Source: Inquilinus sp052113205 (GTDB lineage: Bacteria; Pseudomonadota; Alphaproteobacteria; DSM-16000; Inquilinaceae). Taken from it: 64,000 nt of DNA. This document shows, in pieces, positions 15,371 through 23,532 of the stretch. The notes below the pieces were generated by a model that was not told where the DNA came from, ran no database searches, and saw only the letters and a list, made by a program, of their open reading frames with translations. The first letter of the stretch is position 1, and the number at the start of each line of letters is the position of its first letter. The stretch lies in contig NZ_JBFRCU010000009.1 of the NCBI RefSeq assembly GCF_052113205.1, positions 65,068 through 129,067 on the forward strand. The letters run 5' to 3'. A program made the position numbers and the translations under genes.

Positions 15371-16279
15371 CTAGCCGATTCCGCGGCGAATGGGAGCCTT
15401 CATGGCCGGAATCGGATGATTGGCTGGCGCCGGCGCGCCGAAGGGCGCCAGCGTCGCGCCATGCCGCCGCAGCGCGGCCGGGAAATCCGACCCGGCGAAG
15501 TAGCGATATTCCACCGCGCGCATCCCGGTGACCGGGTCGAGGGCGGCGAGCCGGGTGTCGACCAGGCCGGGATGGCACATGATCACCGTCCGGTCCGGCG
15601 CGGTCTCGAGCCAGCGCTCGAACAGCACGCCGTAGCCGCGGTCGATGAAGTCGTAAACCCCGCAGAAGCTGTCGTTCCGGCGCGCGGCCGCCTGGTCGAG
15701 CACGGCGTCGGACCGCAGGCTGAGGGCCTGCAGGGCGAGCGATTTCACGGCGAAGGGACGGCGGATGATCCGCCGTGGGCGGTCGCCGCAGCGCCGGATC
15801 CAGCGCGGGCGCAGCCCGGCCGAGCGCAGGGTCAGAGCCAGGGTCTCGGCGATGCCGGGCAGTAGATGGATATGCTGGTGTCCGTCGATGAAGTCCGGCG
15901 CCCGGCCGAAGGCATCGACGAACGCGGCGTGCTGCGCCTCGATCTCGGCCGACAGGGCGCCCGTCGGCAATCGCCGGGCGAGGCTCAGCCGGACCAGGGC
16001 GGCGAGGCTTGGGAACCGGTTCCAGCCGGCCCCTTCGCGCAGCTGCGGCGACAGCGGCGCAAAGGGCCCGGTGAGACAGAGATGCAGGCCGATTTCGGCT
16101 GGCCCGGCGGCGGCGGGCAGACTGCGCAGCAGGCCGGCCGCTTCGGCCCAGAAACTTCCGACGGTCAGGCAGCTGGTGCCGGACAGGCGGCCCTCGGCCA
16201 GCAGCTGGCGGATCGCCAGCGACACGCCGGGGGCGAGGCCGTAATCATCGGCGACCAGCGTGATACGTCTCGAGGACAT
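15371..16279 (-). CDS. YdjC/ChbG-type carbohydrate deacetylase (NaxD-like)
   Basis: The 302-residue protein has YdjC-family metal-site motifs: LVADDYGLAPGVS near the N terminus, GLHLCLTG, FIDGHQHIHLLPG and IMCHPG. These enzymes remove acetyl groups from N-acetylated sugars. Its partners are a DPM-type glycosyltransferase and an ArnT-type transferase. In Francisella the equivalent trio (FlmF2, NaxD, FlmK) makes, deacetylates and transfers a polyprenyl-phosphate hexosamine to lipid A. By that analogy it should deacetylate a lipid-linked N-acetylhexosamine. Its start overlaps the upstream gene by 35 bases. Confidence 0.85.
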   Translation of the reverse strand: MSSRRITLVADDYGLAPGVSLAIRQLLAEGRLSGTSCLTVGSFWAEAAGLLRSLPAAAGPAEIGLHLCLTGPFAPLSPQLREGAGWNRFPSLAALVRLSLARRLPTGALSAEIEAQHAAFVDAFGRAPDFIDGHQHIHLLPGIAETLALTLRSAGLRPRWIRRCGDRPRRIIRRPFAVKSLALQALSLRSDAVLDQAAARRNDSFCGVYDFIDRGYGVLFERWLETAPDRTVIMCHPGLVDTRLAALDPVTGMRAVEYRYFAGSDFPAALRRHGATLAPFGAPAPANHPIPAMKAPIRRGIG

Positions 16280-17264
16280 GGCTCAACTCTTCCACACGGT
16301 CGCGCCGCCTATGCTCGGCGACGACATAGAGGGGGCGGTCCTTCACCTCGTCGAGGATCTGGCCGAGATATTCGCCGAGGATGCCGAGATTGATCAGCAG
16401 CACCCCGCCAATCAGCACCAGGATGGCGATCACCCCGGGCACGCCGGGCAGGGCCACGCCTTCGGCCAGGCAGACGATGGTGATCCACAGCCCGTAGGCG
16501 AAGGCGGTCAGGGCCATGGCGAAGCCGAGCAGCGTCGAGATCCTGAGCGGCATGCGGCTGAACGAGGTGACGCCGTTGAGCGACAGCAGCAGCAGCTTCC
16601 AGAACGACCATTTCGTGGTGCCGCCGATCCGCTCCGCCGGCTGGTAGTCGATCCGGCGCTGCTGGTAGCCGACCCAGACCGACAGGCCCTTGAAGAACCG
16701 GCCGCGCTCGCGCAGGCCGCGCAGCGCCTCGGCCGCCCTGGCCGATATGAGGCGGAAATCCGCCGCATCCGGCGCGATGCGAAAGGCGTTGCCGGAATTC
16801 ATCAGCCCGTAGAAGGATTTGACCAGCAGGCGGTAGACCGGCCCGGCCTCACGCCGGCGGCGGACGGCATAGACGATGTCGTCGCCGTCGACCAGCCAGT
16901 GGCGCACGAAGGTGTCGATCAGCTCCGGCGGGTGTTGGCCGTCCGAATCCATGAACACCACCGCGTCGCCCATCGCGGCGTCGAGGCCGGCGGTCAGCGC
17001 CGCCTCCTTGCCGAAGTTGCGGCTGAGGCGGATCAGCTCGACCCGCGCCCAGCCGTCCGGCAGGGCGGCGATGACCCCGGCGCTGCCGTCCCCGCTGCCG
17101 TCGTCGACATAGATCACCTCGACCGTCAGGCCGTGGGCTTCGTCGAGCCGGAAGGCCAGGGCCTCGAGCTGCCGGTGCAGCGCCGCCACCGACTCCGCCT
17201 CGTTGTACAGCGGCACGACGATCGACAGGCGGCGCGGGATGGTGCGGAGGGTGTGGTTCATCAT
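16245..17264 (-). CDS. DPM/GtrB-type polyprenyl-phosphate glycosyltransferase
   Basis: The 339-residue protein starts with a GT2 catalytic domain (LSIVVPLYNEAESVAAL, VIYVDDGSGDGSA, LSRNFGKEAALTAGLDAA, VVFMDSDGQHPPELI). It ends with two membrane helices around residues 235-300. This layout matches enzymes that load a sugar onto undecaprenyl phosphate at the cytoplasmic face, such as ArnC, GtrB and FlmF2. It lies 4 bases after the ArnT-like gene and overlaps the deacetylase gene, so the three form one operon. The sugar is not determinable. Confidence 0.88.
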   Translation of the reverse strand: MMNHTLRTIPRRLSIVVPLYNEAESVAALHRQLEALAFRLDEAHGLTVEVIYVDDGSGDGSAGVIAALPDGWARVELIRLSRNFGKEAALTAGLDAAMGDAVVFMDSDGQHPPELIDTFVRHWLVDGDDIVYAVRRRREAGPVYRLLVKSFYGLMNSGNAFRIAPDAADFRLISARAAEALRGLRERGRFFKGLSVWVGYQQRRIDYQPAERIGGTTKWSFWKLLLLSLNGVTSFSRMPLRISTLLGFAMALTAFAYGLWITIVCLAEGVALPGVPGVIAILVLIGGVLLINLGILGEYLGQILDEVKDRPLYVVAEHRRRDRVEELSHVLETYHAGRR

Positions 17265-17268
17265 GGCC

Positions 17269-18942
17269 TCATGAGCCGGGGCAGGTGACGGCCGGGATGG
17301 TCCGGCCGGGAAGCACGGCGAGCCAGACGGTGCGGCTCTCGAGCGGCGTGCCTAGCGCCGTCCGCGCCGGCCAGGCGTAGGCGGTGACGTCCCGGGGGCA
17401 GAGGCCGGCGATCGGGCGGCCCGGCACGGGGACGCGCCGGGAGGCGTAGACGGCGCCGCTGCGCAGCAGGCGGTCCTGGTCGACCCAGGGCGACAGCGTT
17501 GGATCCGCATCCTCGAAGACCTGTGGCCAGGCGGCGCCGTACAGGGAGACCGTCCCGGCCTCCGGGATGGTGCCGATCACGGTCTCCGGCGCGCCGGGCT
17601 GGCTCTGCCGCCACAGCGCCTCGGCCGCCGCGGACAGGGCCGGGCCGTCGAGATTCATGATGTTCGGCCTGCCGGTCAGGCCGGGCTTGACCAGCATCAG
17701 CACCACGAAGCCGATCGCGAAGGCCGGTGCCAGGGCCAGGGCGGCGGTGCGGAAGCGCGACGCCGCGAGGCCGAGGGCGGGCAGGAGCAGGGCCAGGAGC
17801 GGCGGCGCCGCCAGCACGAAGCTCATGCCCCACATCGTCCGGATGCGGATGCCGGTGGCGGCCGAGGCGAGGGCGAGGACGGCGATCGGGACCAGGTAGA
17901 CGAAGGCGAGATAGACCCCGGCCGGAGAGCCCAGCCGTCGGTGGGCGAGCTGGAGGAGGGACGCGACTCGCTCCCGCCCCAGCGGGCTGAGCCCGATCGC
18001 CGCCGCCAGCAGCATCGGCACGACGGCGAAGGCCTGGTCGCCGAGGAAGGTGAGGGGGCCGATCAGATGGCCTGCCGGGCCGGTCAGGGTGTCGTCGCTG
18101 CGCTCGGCCAGATAGCTCAGCGTGGTGAAATCGTTCTGCGCCAGCCACAGCAGATGCGGTGCGACCACCAGCAGGCAGGCCGCCACTGCGAGATAGGGGC
18201 CGGGCCGGGCGAGGTGTCGCCGGCCGGCGGGCGACAGCAGCAGATAGGCCAGCAGCGTGGCCAGCAGCACGCCGATGGAATACTTCGCCAGCAGGCCCAG
18301 CCCGGCGGCGAGCCCGGTCAGCACCCACCAGGCCGCACGGTCGCGGGTGACGGCGCGCCAGAACAGCGCCATCGTCCAGGCCCAGAAGGCGAACTGCACG
18401 GTGTTCGGGTTGAAGCGCGGCGCGGCGTAGGTGGTGTAGTGCGTCAGAGCCAGCAGGACGACCGCGACCAACGCGGCCCGGCGCCCGGCGACGTCGCGCG
18501 TCAGCAGCCAGATGCCGGCGAAGGCGGCGGCGATGAAGGCCTGGCTCAGCGCGTAATAGGCCCAGTCGGCGCTGCCGAACACGGCATGGACGAGCTCGGC
18601 GGACCAGGCGGCCAGCGGCGGGTGCTTGTGATAGCCCCAGAGCCAGTGCTGGCCCCAATAGAGTCCTTCGAGCGTGTCGGGATGAAGGTTGCCGTCCAGC
18701 CAGGCCGGCAGCAGGGTCCAGGCCACGAAGCCGGCGCCGAGGAACGCGGCGACCCAGAGCGGATGGATATCACGGGCGACCGGCAGCAGCGCTCCGGCCG
18801 GCGCCGGGTCGGGATGGTGCGTCCCCAGCGCGGCCGGGGCCTCGGCAATGGATCGGACCGCTTCTGTGCTCACGATGTCATTGCTGCTCGATGGGACGCT
18901 TGATCTCGGCCCGGCCGATGGCGGTCGGGGATGTGACGCCAT
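17269..18942 (-). CDS. ArnT-like GT39 glycosyltransferase
   Basis: The 557-residue integral membrane protein has a long cytoplasmic N terminus and about ten or more membrane spans. The first periplasmic loop contains DTLEGLYWGQHW and GYHKHPPLAAW, the acidic/HPP pattern of GT39 family members such as ArnT and PMT. It should move a sugar from a polyprenyl-phosphate carrier to an envelope acceptor, probably lipid A or LPS core. It is first in an operon with the DPM-type transferase and deacetylase. The ATG at 18942 is used; a GTG around 18876 would shorten the N terminus by some 22 residues. Confidence 0.85.
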   Translation of the reverse strand: MASHPRPPSAGPRSSVPSSSNDIVSTEAVRSIAEAPAALGTHHPDPAPAGALLPVARDIHPLWVAAFLGAGFVAWTLLPAWLDGNLHPDTLEGLYWGQHWLWGYHKHPPLAAWSAELVHAVFGSADWAYYALSQAFIAAAFAGIWLLTRDVAGRRAALVAVVLLALTHYTTYAAPRFNPNTVQFAFWAWTMALFWRAVTRDRAAWWVLTGLAAGLGLLAKYSIGVLLATLLAYLLLSPAGRRHLARPGPYLAVAACLLVVAPHLLWLAQNDFTTLSYLAERSDDTLTGPAGHLIGPLTFLGDQAFAVVPMLLAAAIGLSPLGRERVASLLQLAHRRLGSPAGVYLAFVYLVPIAVLALASAATGIRIRTMWGMSFVLAAPPLLALLLPALGLAASRFRTAALALAPAFAIGFVVLMLVKPGLTGRPNIMNLDGPALSAAAEALWRQSQPGAPETVIGTIPEAGTVSLYGAAWPQVFEDADPTLSPWVDQDRLLRSGAVYASRRVPVPGRPIAGLCPRDVTAYAWPARTALGTPLESRTVWLAVLPGRTIPAVTCPGS

Positions 18943-19142
18943 CAGAAATAATGGCTCGCCCGAGGTTTCGGTATTTACGGTTTGGTATGGATTTCTGATG
19001 CGCCGTCTATTCGTCAGCGCTGGCTCTGCCCGAGATTAAAGTATTGTGGAGAGAAATTAATAATTTTGGTCTGTTTGAGTAGTTCGATGAAAAACTGCAG
19101 ACGTGCTTGTGAAAGGACGCCACTTCTGCTTGCCGGCCCGTA

Positions 19143-19178
19143 AAAGACGAAGGCCCGCCGGCAATTGCGGCGGGCCTT
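19143..19178 (-). terminator. intrinsic terminator of the CHAP gene
   Basis: AAGGCCCGCCG (19150-19160) and CGGCGGGCCTT (19168-19178) form a perfect 11-bp stem with a seven-base loop. On the minus strand it is followed by CGTCTTTTAC. It lies about 28 bases after the stop of the CHAP-domain gene and insulates the GT39 operon downstream. The rest of the gap 18943-19206 is AT-rich near 19030-19080 and probably contains the operon promoter. Confidence 0.8.
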
Positions 19179-19206
19179 GCTGGAACCGGGAGCAGGAGGC
19201 GGTCGG

Positions 19207-20034
19207 TCAGTCGGCGCGTTCGGCGACCTGGGTGTTCGGCGCGTAGATGAAGCCGTAGGTCGGGTAGACCGAGGTCCCCATCTGCCCGGTCGGCTGATGC
19301 CAGAAGCGGGTCTGGCTCCAGTCGTTCTTGGCCGAGACGTCGATCACCCGGGCCGGCTCGTTCACCCGGCCGCGCGGTGCCCAGTTGGCCTGGTCGACGA
19401 TGATCTCGCGGGAGCTGACCACCCGGCGGACCACCGCAACATGGCCGCGGCGCATCGAGCCGGTGCGCTTCAGCACGATGACGGAGCCGGCGACCGGCAT
19501 GCGGCCGCGATTGTAGCGACCGGCGGCGGCGTCCCACCAGCGCCACGCGTCGCCGGAGATCTCGAACCCGGTCAGCTCGCGGGCGAAGGGAACGCAGGAC
19601 CAGCGGCGACCCTGGGTCTTCAGCGCAGCGACGCGCTGGATCTGCCGCTGCTCGGTGACGTTGCGGGCCGTCAGCTGGGTGCGCGGGATCGCCGCATCGG
19701 CCGCGGCAGGAGCCTGAGGGCGAACCCGGGGGGCCGGTGCTGCGGCCGTCTTCCGCTCGGTGGCCGGTGCCGGGCTGGCCGCCCGGTCCGTCGCCGTCTG
19801 GCCGGTGGCCACGGCGCTGCGGACTGCGCCTTCGACCCGCTCACTGGCCTGGCCGGCGGCTGCGGCAGCCGCGGCATTCAATTCGCGCGTGGTGCGCGAT
19901 GCGGCGTGTGCGGTTTCGCTGAAGAGGGCGACGCTGCAGACCAGCGTCAACAGACTTGCAGTGAGGGTACTGAGTGGGCGCTTGGCCCGACGTTGAGTTC
20001 TGAGTCTGAAGTCATAGTCATTGTCGCGGGTCAT
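19207..20034 (-). CDS. exported CHAP-domain protein
   Basis: The 275-residue protein has a basic N terminus and a hydrophobic signal (TLTASLLTLVCSVALFSETAHA). An Ala/Pro-rich linker runs to about residue 125. A CHAP domain follows with the catalytic Cys in WSCVPFARELTG and His in MRRGHVAVVRRV, plus IIVDQANW. CHAP domains are usually peptidoglycan amidases or endopeptidases, so a cell-wall role in the periplasm is likely. The ATG at 20034 is preferred because the longer reading crosses the promoter region and a G-rich ribosome site precedes it. It stands alone. Confidence 0.85.
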   Translation of the reverse strand: MTRDNDYDFRLRTQRRAKRPLSTLTASLLTLVCSVALFSETAHAASRTTRELNAAAAAAAGQASERVEGAVRSAVATGQTATDRAASPAPATERKTAAAPAPRVRPQAPAAADAAIPRTQLTARNVTEQRQIQRVAALKTQGRRWSCVPFARELTGFEISGDAWRWWDAAAGRYNRGRMPVAGSVIVLKRTGSMRRGHVAVVRRVVSSREIIVDQANWAPRGRVNEPARVIDVSAKNDWSQTRFWHQPTGQMGTSVYPTYGFIYAPNTQVAERAD

Positions 20035-20605
20035 CACTGGCCCGTCCCCCCTGCGCTGTGTCAATCGGACTGCACTCGCTCCCTTGGCGCTCCAAACGGA
20101 TGCAGCGCCTTTCCGTCCGGCTCGTTCGGTGACCCCAGTCACCGCCCCCTCACCGGCAAGGATGTCTAGTAACATTCTGAAATATTCCCGCCAAGCAAAA
20201 ATGACACGCTTTCGCCCGATTCCTGCCCGCTTTCGAACTTCAATACAAAAGCGGTCCAAGTTTATGTATTGCAGGCGGACGTAAAAAAATTATTGGGGTT
20301 TTGCAAAGTGCATGGGTCGCTTCGCGGGCCTATTCGTCCCGCCGTGAACACGATGCTGGAAAGTCGAACGGTTCAATTGATTGGTAAGACTATTTAAGGG
20401 CAGGGAAGCGAAGCGGCTGCTAACATCTTGAACGTCCGACATATCCAGAGGATGTTCCGGTTTCGGACCTTGCAGCGAAGCGGGAAGCCCCGCGCCTGGC
20501 GCATAGCAGAATATCCCGTGCCCTGGCAGCCCTTCGCCGGCCGCGCTACAACCTCCTTCCGAGATTCAGGCGGCCGGATGCGCCGAGAAGAGGGAGACCG
20601 AACCG
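20035..20605. other. 571-base divergent intergenic region
   Basis: No gene is recognisable between the CHAP gene and gabD. The part 20170-20420 is AT-rich relative to its surroundings and has a short A-run near 20284-20290. It probably holds the CHAP promoter, and the gabD promoter is presumably in 20400-20590. I see no clear dyads, riboswitch or small reading frame with a good start. Confidence 0.4.
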
Positions 20606-22063
20606 ATGCAGCTCACCGACTCGAAGCTTTTCCGCCAGCAATGCTACATCGACGGGCGCTGGGCGGACGCCGATGACGGGCGGGTGATCGACGTCACCAA
20701 CCCGGCCGGCGGCGCCAGGCTGGGCAGCGTGCCGCGCGCCGGCACCGCCGAGACCCGCCGCGCCATCGCCGCCGCCGACAAGGCCTGGCCGGCCTGGCGC
20801 GCCAAGACGGCGCAGGAGCGGTTCACGATCCTGCGGCGCTGGTTCGAGCTGATGCTGGCGAATCAGGAGGACCTGGCGAAGCTGATGACGGCGGAGCAGG
20901 GCAAGCCGCTGGCCGAGAGCCGCGGCGAGATCGCCTATGCCGCCAGCTTCGTCGAATGGTTCGCCGAGGAGGGCAAGCGGATCTATGGCGACACCATCCC
21001 GGCGCCGGCCGGCGACCGCCGCATCGTCGTGATCAAGCAGCCGATCGGCGTCTGCGCCGCGATCACCCCCTGGAACTTCCCGGCGGCGATGATCACCCGC
21101 AAGGCCGGCGCGGCGCTGGCCGCCGGCTGCACCATGGTGGTCAAGCCGGCCAGCGAGACGCCCTATTCGGCCCTGGCGCTGGCCGAGCTGGCGGAGCGTG
21201 CGGGCATCCCGGCCGGGGTGTTCTCGGTCATCACCGGCAGCGCCGGCGAGATCGGCGGCGAGATGACGTCGAGCCCGATCGTGCGCAAGGTGACCTTCAC
21301 CGGGTCGACCGAGATCGGCAAGCTGCTGATCCAGCAATCGGCCTCGACGGTGAAGAAGGTGTCGATGGAGCTGGGCGGCAATGCGCCCTTCATCGTCTTC
21401 GACGATGCCGATCTCGACGCCGCGGTGCAGGGGGCGATCGCCTCGAAGTACCGCAACACCGGCCAGACCTGCGTCTGCGCCAACCGCCTGCTGGTGCAGG
21501 ACGGGGTCTACGATGCCTTCGCCGCCAAGCTGGCCGAGGCGGTCGGCAAGCTGAAGGTCGCCGATGGCATGACCGACGGTGCCCAGCAGGGGCCGCTGAT
21601 CAACATGAAGGCGGTCGAGAAGGTCGAGGAGCACATCGCCGATGCCGTGGAGAAGGGTGCGCATGTCGCCCTGGGCGGCAAGCGCCATGCGCTGGGCGGC
21701 ACCTTCTTCGAGCCGACGATCCTGACCGATGTGACTCCGGAGATGAAGGTGGCGAAGGAGGAGACCTTCGGCCCGCTGGCGCCGCTGTTCCGCTTCAAGA
21801 CCGAGGAGGAGGCGATCCGGATGGCCAACGACACCGAATTCGGCCTGGCCTCCTATTTCTACAGCCGCGACATCGGCCGGATCTGGCGGGTCGGCGAGGC
21901 GCTGGAATACGGCATCGTCGGCATCAATGAGGGGCTGATCTCGACCGCCGTCGCGCCGTTCGGCGGGGTCAAGGAAAGCGGCCTCGGCCGCGAAGGCTCG
22001 CACTACGGCATCGAGGACTATCTCGAGGTCAAATACCTGTGCATGGGCGGGCTGAACCGGTGA
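20606..22063 (+). CDS. gabD: succinate-semialdehyde dehydrogenase
   Basis: The 485-residue aldehyde dehydrogenase has the general-base Glu in SMELGGNAPFIVFDDAD and the nucleophile Cys in NTGQTCVCANR. The signature FTGSTEIGKLL and the closing FGGVKESGLGREGSHYGIEDYLEVKY are typical of GabD-type enzymes, which oxidise succinate semialdehyde to succinate with NAD(P)+. The second Cys two residues after the nucleophile (TCVC) is also seen in E. coli GabD and can form a regulatory disulfide. GAGGGAG precedes the ATG. Its stop overlaps rpiA (GTGA), so the two are coupled. Confidence 0.9.
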   Translation: MQLTDSKLFRQQCYIDGRWADADDGRVIDVTNPAGGARLGSVPRAGTAETRRAIAAADKAWPAWRAKTAQERFTILRRWFELMLANQEDLAKLMTAEQGKPLAESRGEIAYAASFVEWFAEEGKRIYGDTIPAPAGDRRIVVIKQPIGVCAAITPWNFPAAMITRKAGAALAAGCTMVVKPASETPYSALALAELAERAGIPAGVFSVITGSAGEIGGEMTSSPIVRKVTFTGSTEIGKLLIQQSASTVKKVSMELGGNAPFIVFDDADLDAAVQGAIASKYRNTGQTCVCANRLLVQDGVYDAFAAKLAEAVGKLKVADGMTDGAQQGPLINMKAVEKVEEHIADAVEKGAHVALGGKRHALGGTFFEPTILTDVTPEMKVAKEETFGPLAPLFRFKTEEEAIRMANDTEFGLASYFYSRDIGRIWRVGEALEYGIVGINEGLISTAVAPFGGVKESGLGREGSHYGIEDYLEVKYLCMGGLNR

Positions 22064-22770
22064 CCGAGACGCTGTCGCCGCAGGAGCAGGGCAAGCGCGC
22101 GGCCGGCGAGGCCGCGGCGGCGCTGGTCGAGGACGGCATGCGGCTCGGCCTCGGCACCGGCTCGACCGTCCGCTGGGTGCTGGAGGCGCTGGGCCGCCGC
22201 ATCCGGGAGGAGGGGCTGCGCGTCACCGGCATCCCGACCTCGGAGCAGACGGCCGAGCGGGCGCGCGCGCTCGGCATCCCGCTGACCGACTTCGCCGCAA
22301 CCGAGGCGCTCGACCTGTGCATCGACGGGGCCGACGAGGTCGAGCGCGGCACGCTGCGCCTGATCAAGGGGCTGGGCGGGGCGCTGCTGCGCGAGAAGAT
22401 CGTGGCCGAGGCCTCTTCCCGCTTCGTCGCCGTGGTCGACGCTTCGAAGATCGTCGAGGTGCTCGGCGAGAAGGCGCCGCTGCCGGTCGAGGTCACGGCC
22501 TTCGGCTGGGAGGCGACGGCCCGGCGCCTAACGGCCCTCGGCGGCGCCCCGGTGCTGCGGCAACGCGACGGCGCCGCGGTCCGCACCGATGGCGGCAACC
22601 TGGTGCTGGATTGCGGCGGCTTCGCCCCGATCCGCGACCCGGATGGGCTGCAGCGGGCGGTCAGGTCGATCGCCGGGGTGGTCGAGACCGGTCTGTTCCT
22701 CGGCGGCGCCGAGCAGGCGATCATCGGCCAGGCGGACGGCACGACGACCTCGCTGCGGCCCATGCCCTGA
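22060..22770 (+). CDS. rpiA: ribose-5-phosphate isomerase A
   Basis: The 236-residue enzyme interconverts ribose 5-phosphate and ribulose 5-phosphate in the pentose phosphate pathway. It shows GLGTGSTVRWVLEALG, the catalytic DGADEVERG, KGLGGALLREKIVA and VVDASKIVEVLGEKAPLPVEV, all RpiA hallmarks. The start is GTG at 22060, inside the gabD stop codon. This dehydrogenase-isomerase coupling is not a standard operon. Length is close to the usual 220-235. Confidence 0.93.
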   Translation: MTETLSPQEQGKRAAGEAAAALVEDGMRLGLGTGSTVRWVLEALGRRIREEGLRVTGIPTSEQTAERARALGIPLTDFAATEALDLCIDGADEVERGTLRLIKGLGGALLREKIVAEASSRFVAVVDASKIVEVLGEKAPLPVEVTAFGWEATARRLTALGGAPVLRQRDGAAVRTDGGNLVLDCGGFAPIRDPDGLQRAVRSIAGVVETGLFLGGAEQAIIGQADGTTTSLRPMP

Positions 22771-22780
22771 GAGCTCCGGA

Positions 22781-22808
22781 CCGAGGCGGACAAGGCCATC
22801 CGCCTCGG
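22781..22808 (+). terminator. hairpin after rpiA
   Basis: CCGAGGCGGA (22781-22790) and TCCGCCTCGG (22799-22808) form a perfect 10-bp stem with an eight-base loop, 10 bases after the rpiA stop. No T-run follows, so it may be a weak terminator or a 3' stabilising hairpin that separates the gabD-rpiA message from the methyltransferase gene at 22845. Confidence 0.45.
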
Positions 22809-22844
22809 CTATGGTCCGCACATATCGAGACCAGGAGAGTCCAT

Positions 22845-23531
22845 ATGAGCACCCGGGCGAGCTACGGCACCTGGCACGCCGACCCTGCGCGCGAGGTCGC
22901 CATGGCGGACGGCCACCGGCCCTATTGGGAGCACTTCATCGGCCTGGTGCCGGAGACGGATCTGGCCGGGCGCGACGTGCTCGATTTCGGCTGCAACCGT
23001 GGCGGCTTCCTGCAACTGCTGCACGCGCGGCGCCCGTTCCGATGGGCGCTCGGCGTCGACATCGCCGCCGACTCGATCGCCGCGGCGGAAGCCGCCAAGG
23101 GCGACCTTCCGGTCGAGCATCGCGTCGTGACCGACCTCTCGCCCTGGGTCGGCCGCTTCGACATCGCCTTCAGCTACGAGGTGATCTACCTGCTGCCGGA
23201 CATCGCCGGCCATGCGGCGCAGATGGTCCAGGCGCTGCGCCCCGGCGGCGTCTATTACGCGGTGACCGGCTGCCACACCGACAGCCCGCTGTGGCCGCAC
23301 TGGCGCAGCCTGATCGGCGGGACGACCAACGCGCCGGTCCAGGACCGGTCGCCCGACGACTATGCCGAGGCCTTCACCGCCGCCGGCTTCGCGGTCTCGG
23401 TCAAGAAGTTCGGCTATGACGGCTTCGTGCCGGCCGGCAAGGACCGGCGCTACTATCCGAAGCTGATCGACGCCGTGACCTACGGGGCGGAGCACAAGCT
23501 GCTGTTCCGTCTGGCCAAGCCGGCCGCCTGA
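22845..23531 (+). CDS. class I SAM-dependent methyltransferase
   Basis: The 228-residue protein has a Rossmann-type SAM site: motif I VLDFGCNRGGFLQLL, an acidic strand end at LGVDIAADSI, and motif IV FDIAFSYEVIYLLPD. A post-I region, ALRPGGVYYAVTGCH, is also clear. The acceptor substrate is unknown. CAGGAGAG precedes the ATG. It is separated from rpiA by a hairpin, so it is probably its own transcription unit. Confidence 0.82.
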   Translation: MSTRASYGTWHADPAREVAMADGHRPYWEHFIGLVPETDLAGRDVLDFGCNRGGFLQLLHARRPFRWALGVDIAADSIAAAEAAKGDLPVEHRVVTDLSPWVGRFDIAFSYEVIYLLPDIAGHAAQMVQALRPGGVYYAVTGCHTDSPLWPHWRSLIGGTTNAPVQDRSPDDYAEAFTAAGFAVSVKKFGYDGFVPAGKDRRYYPKLIDAVTYGAEHKLLFRLAKPAA

Positions 23532-23532
23532 A

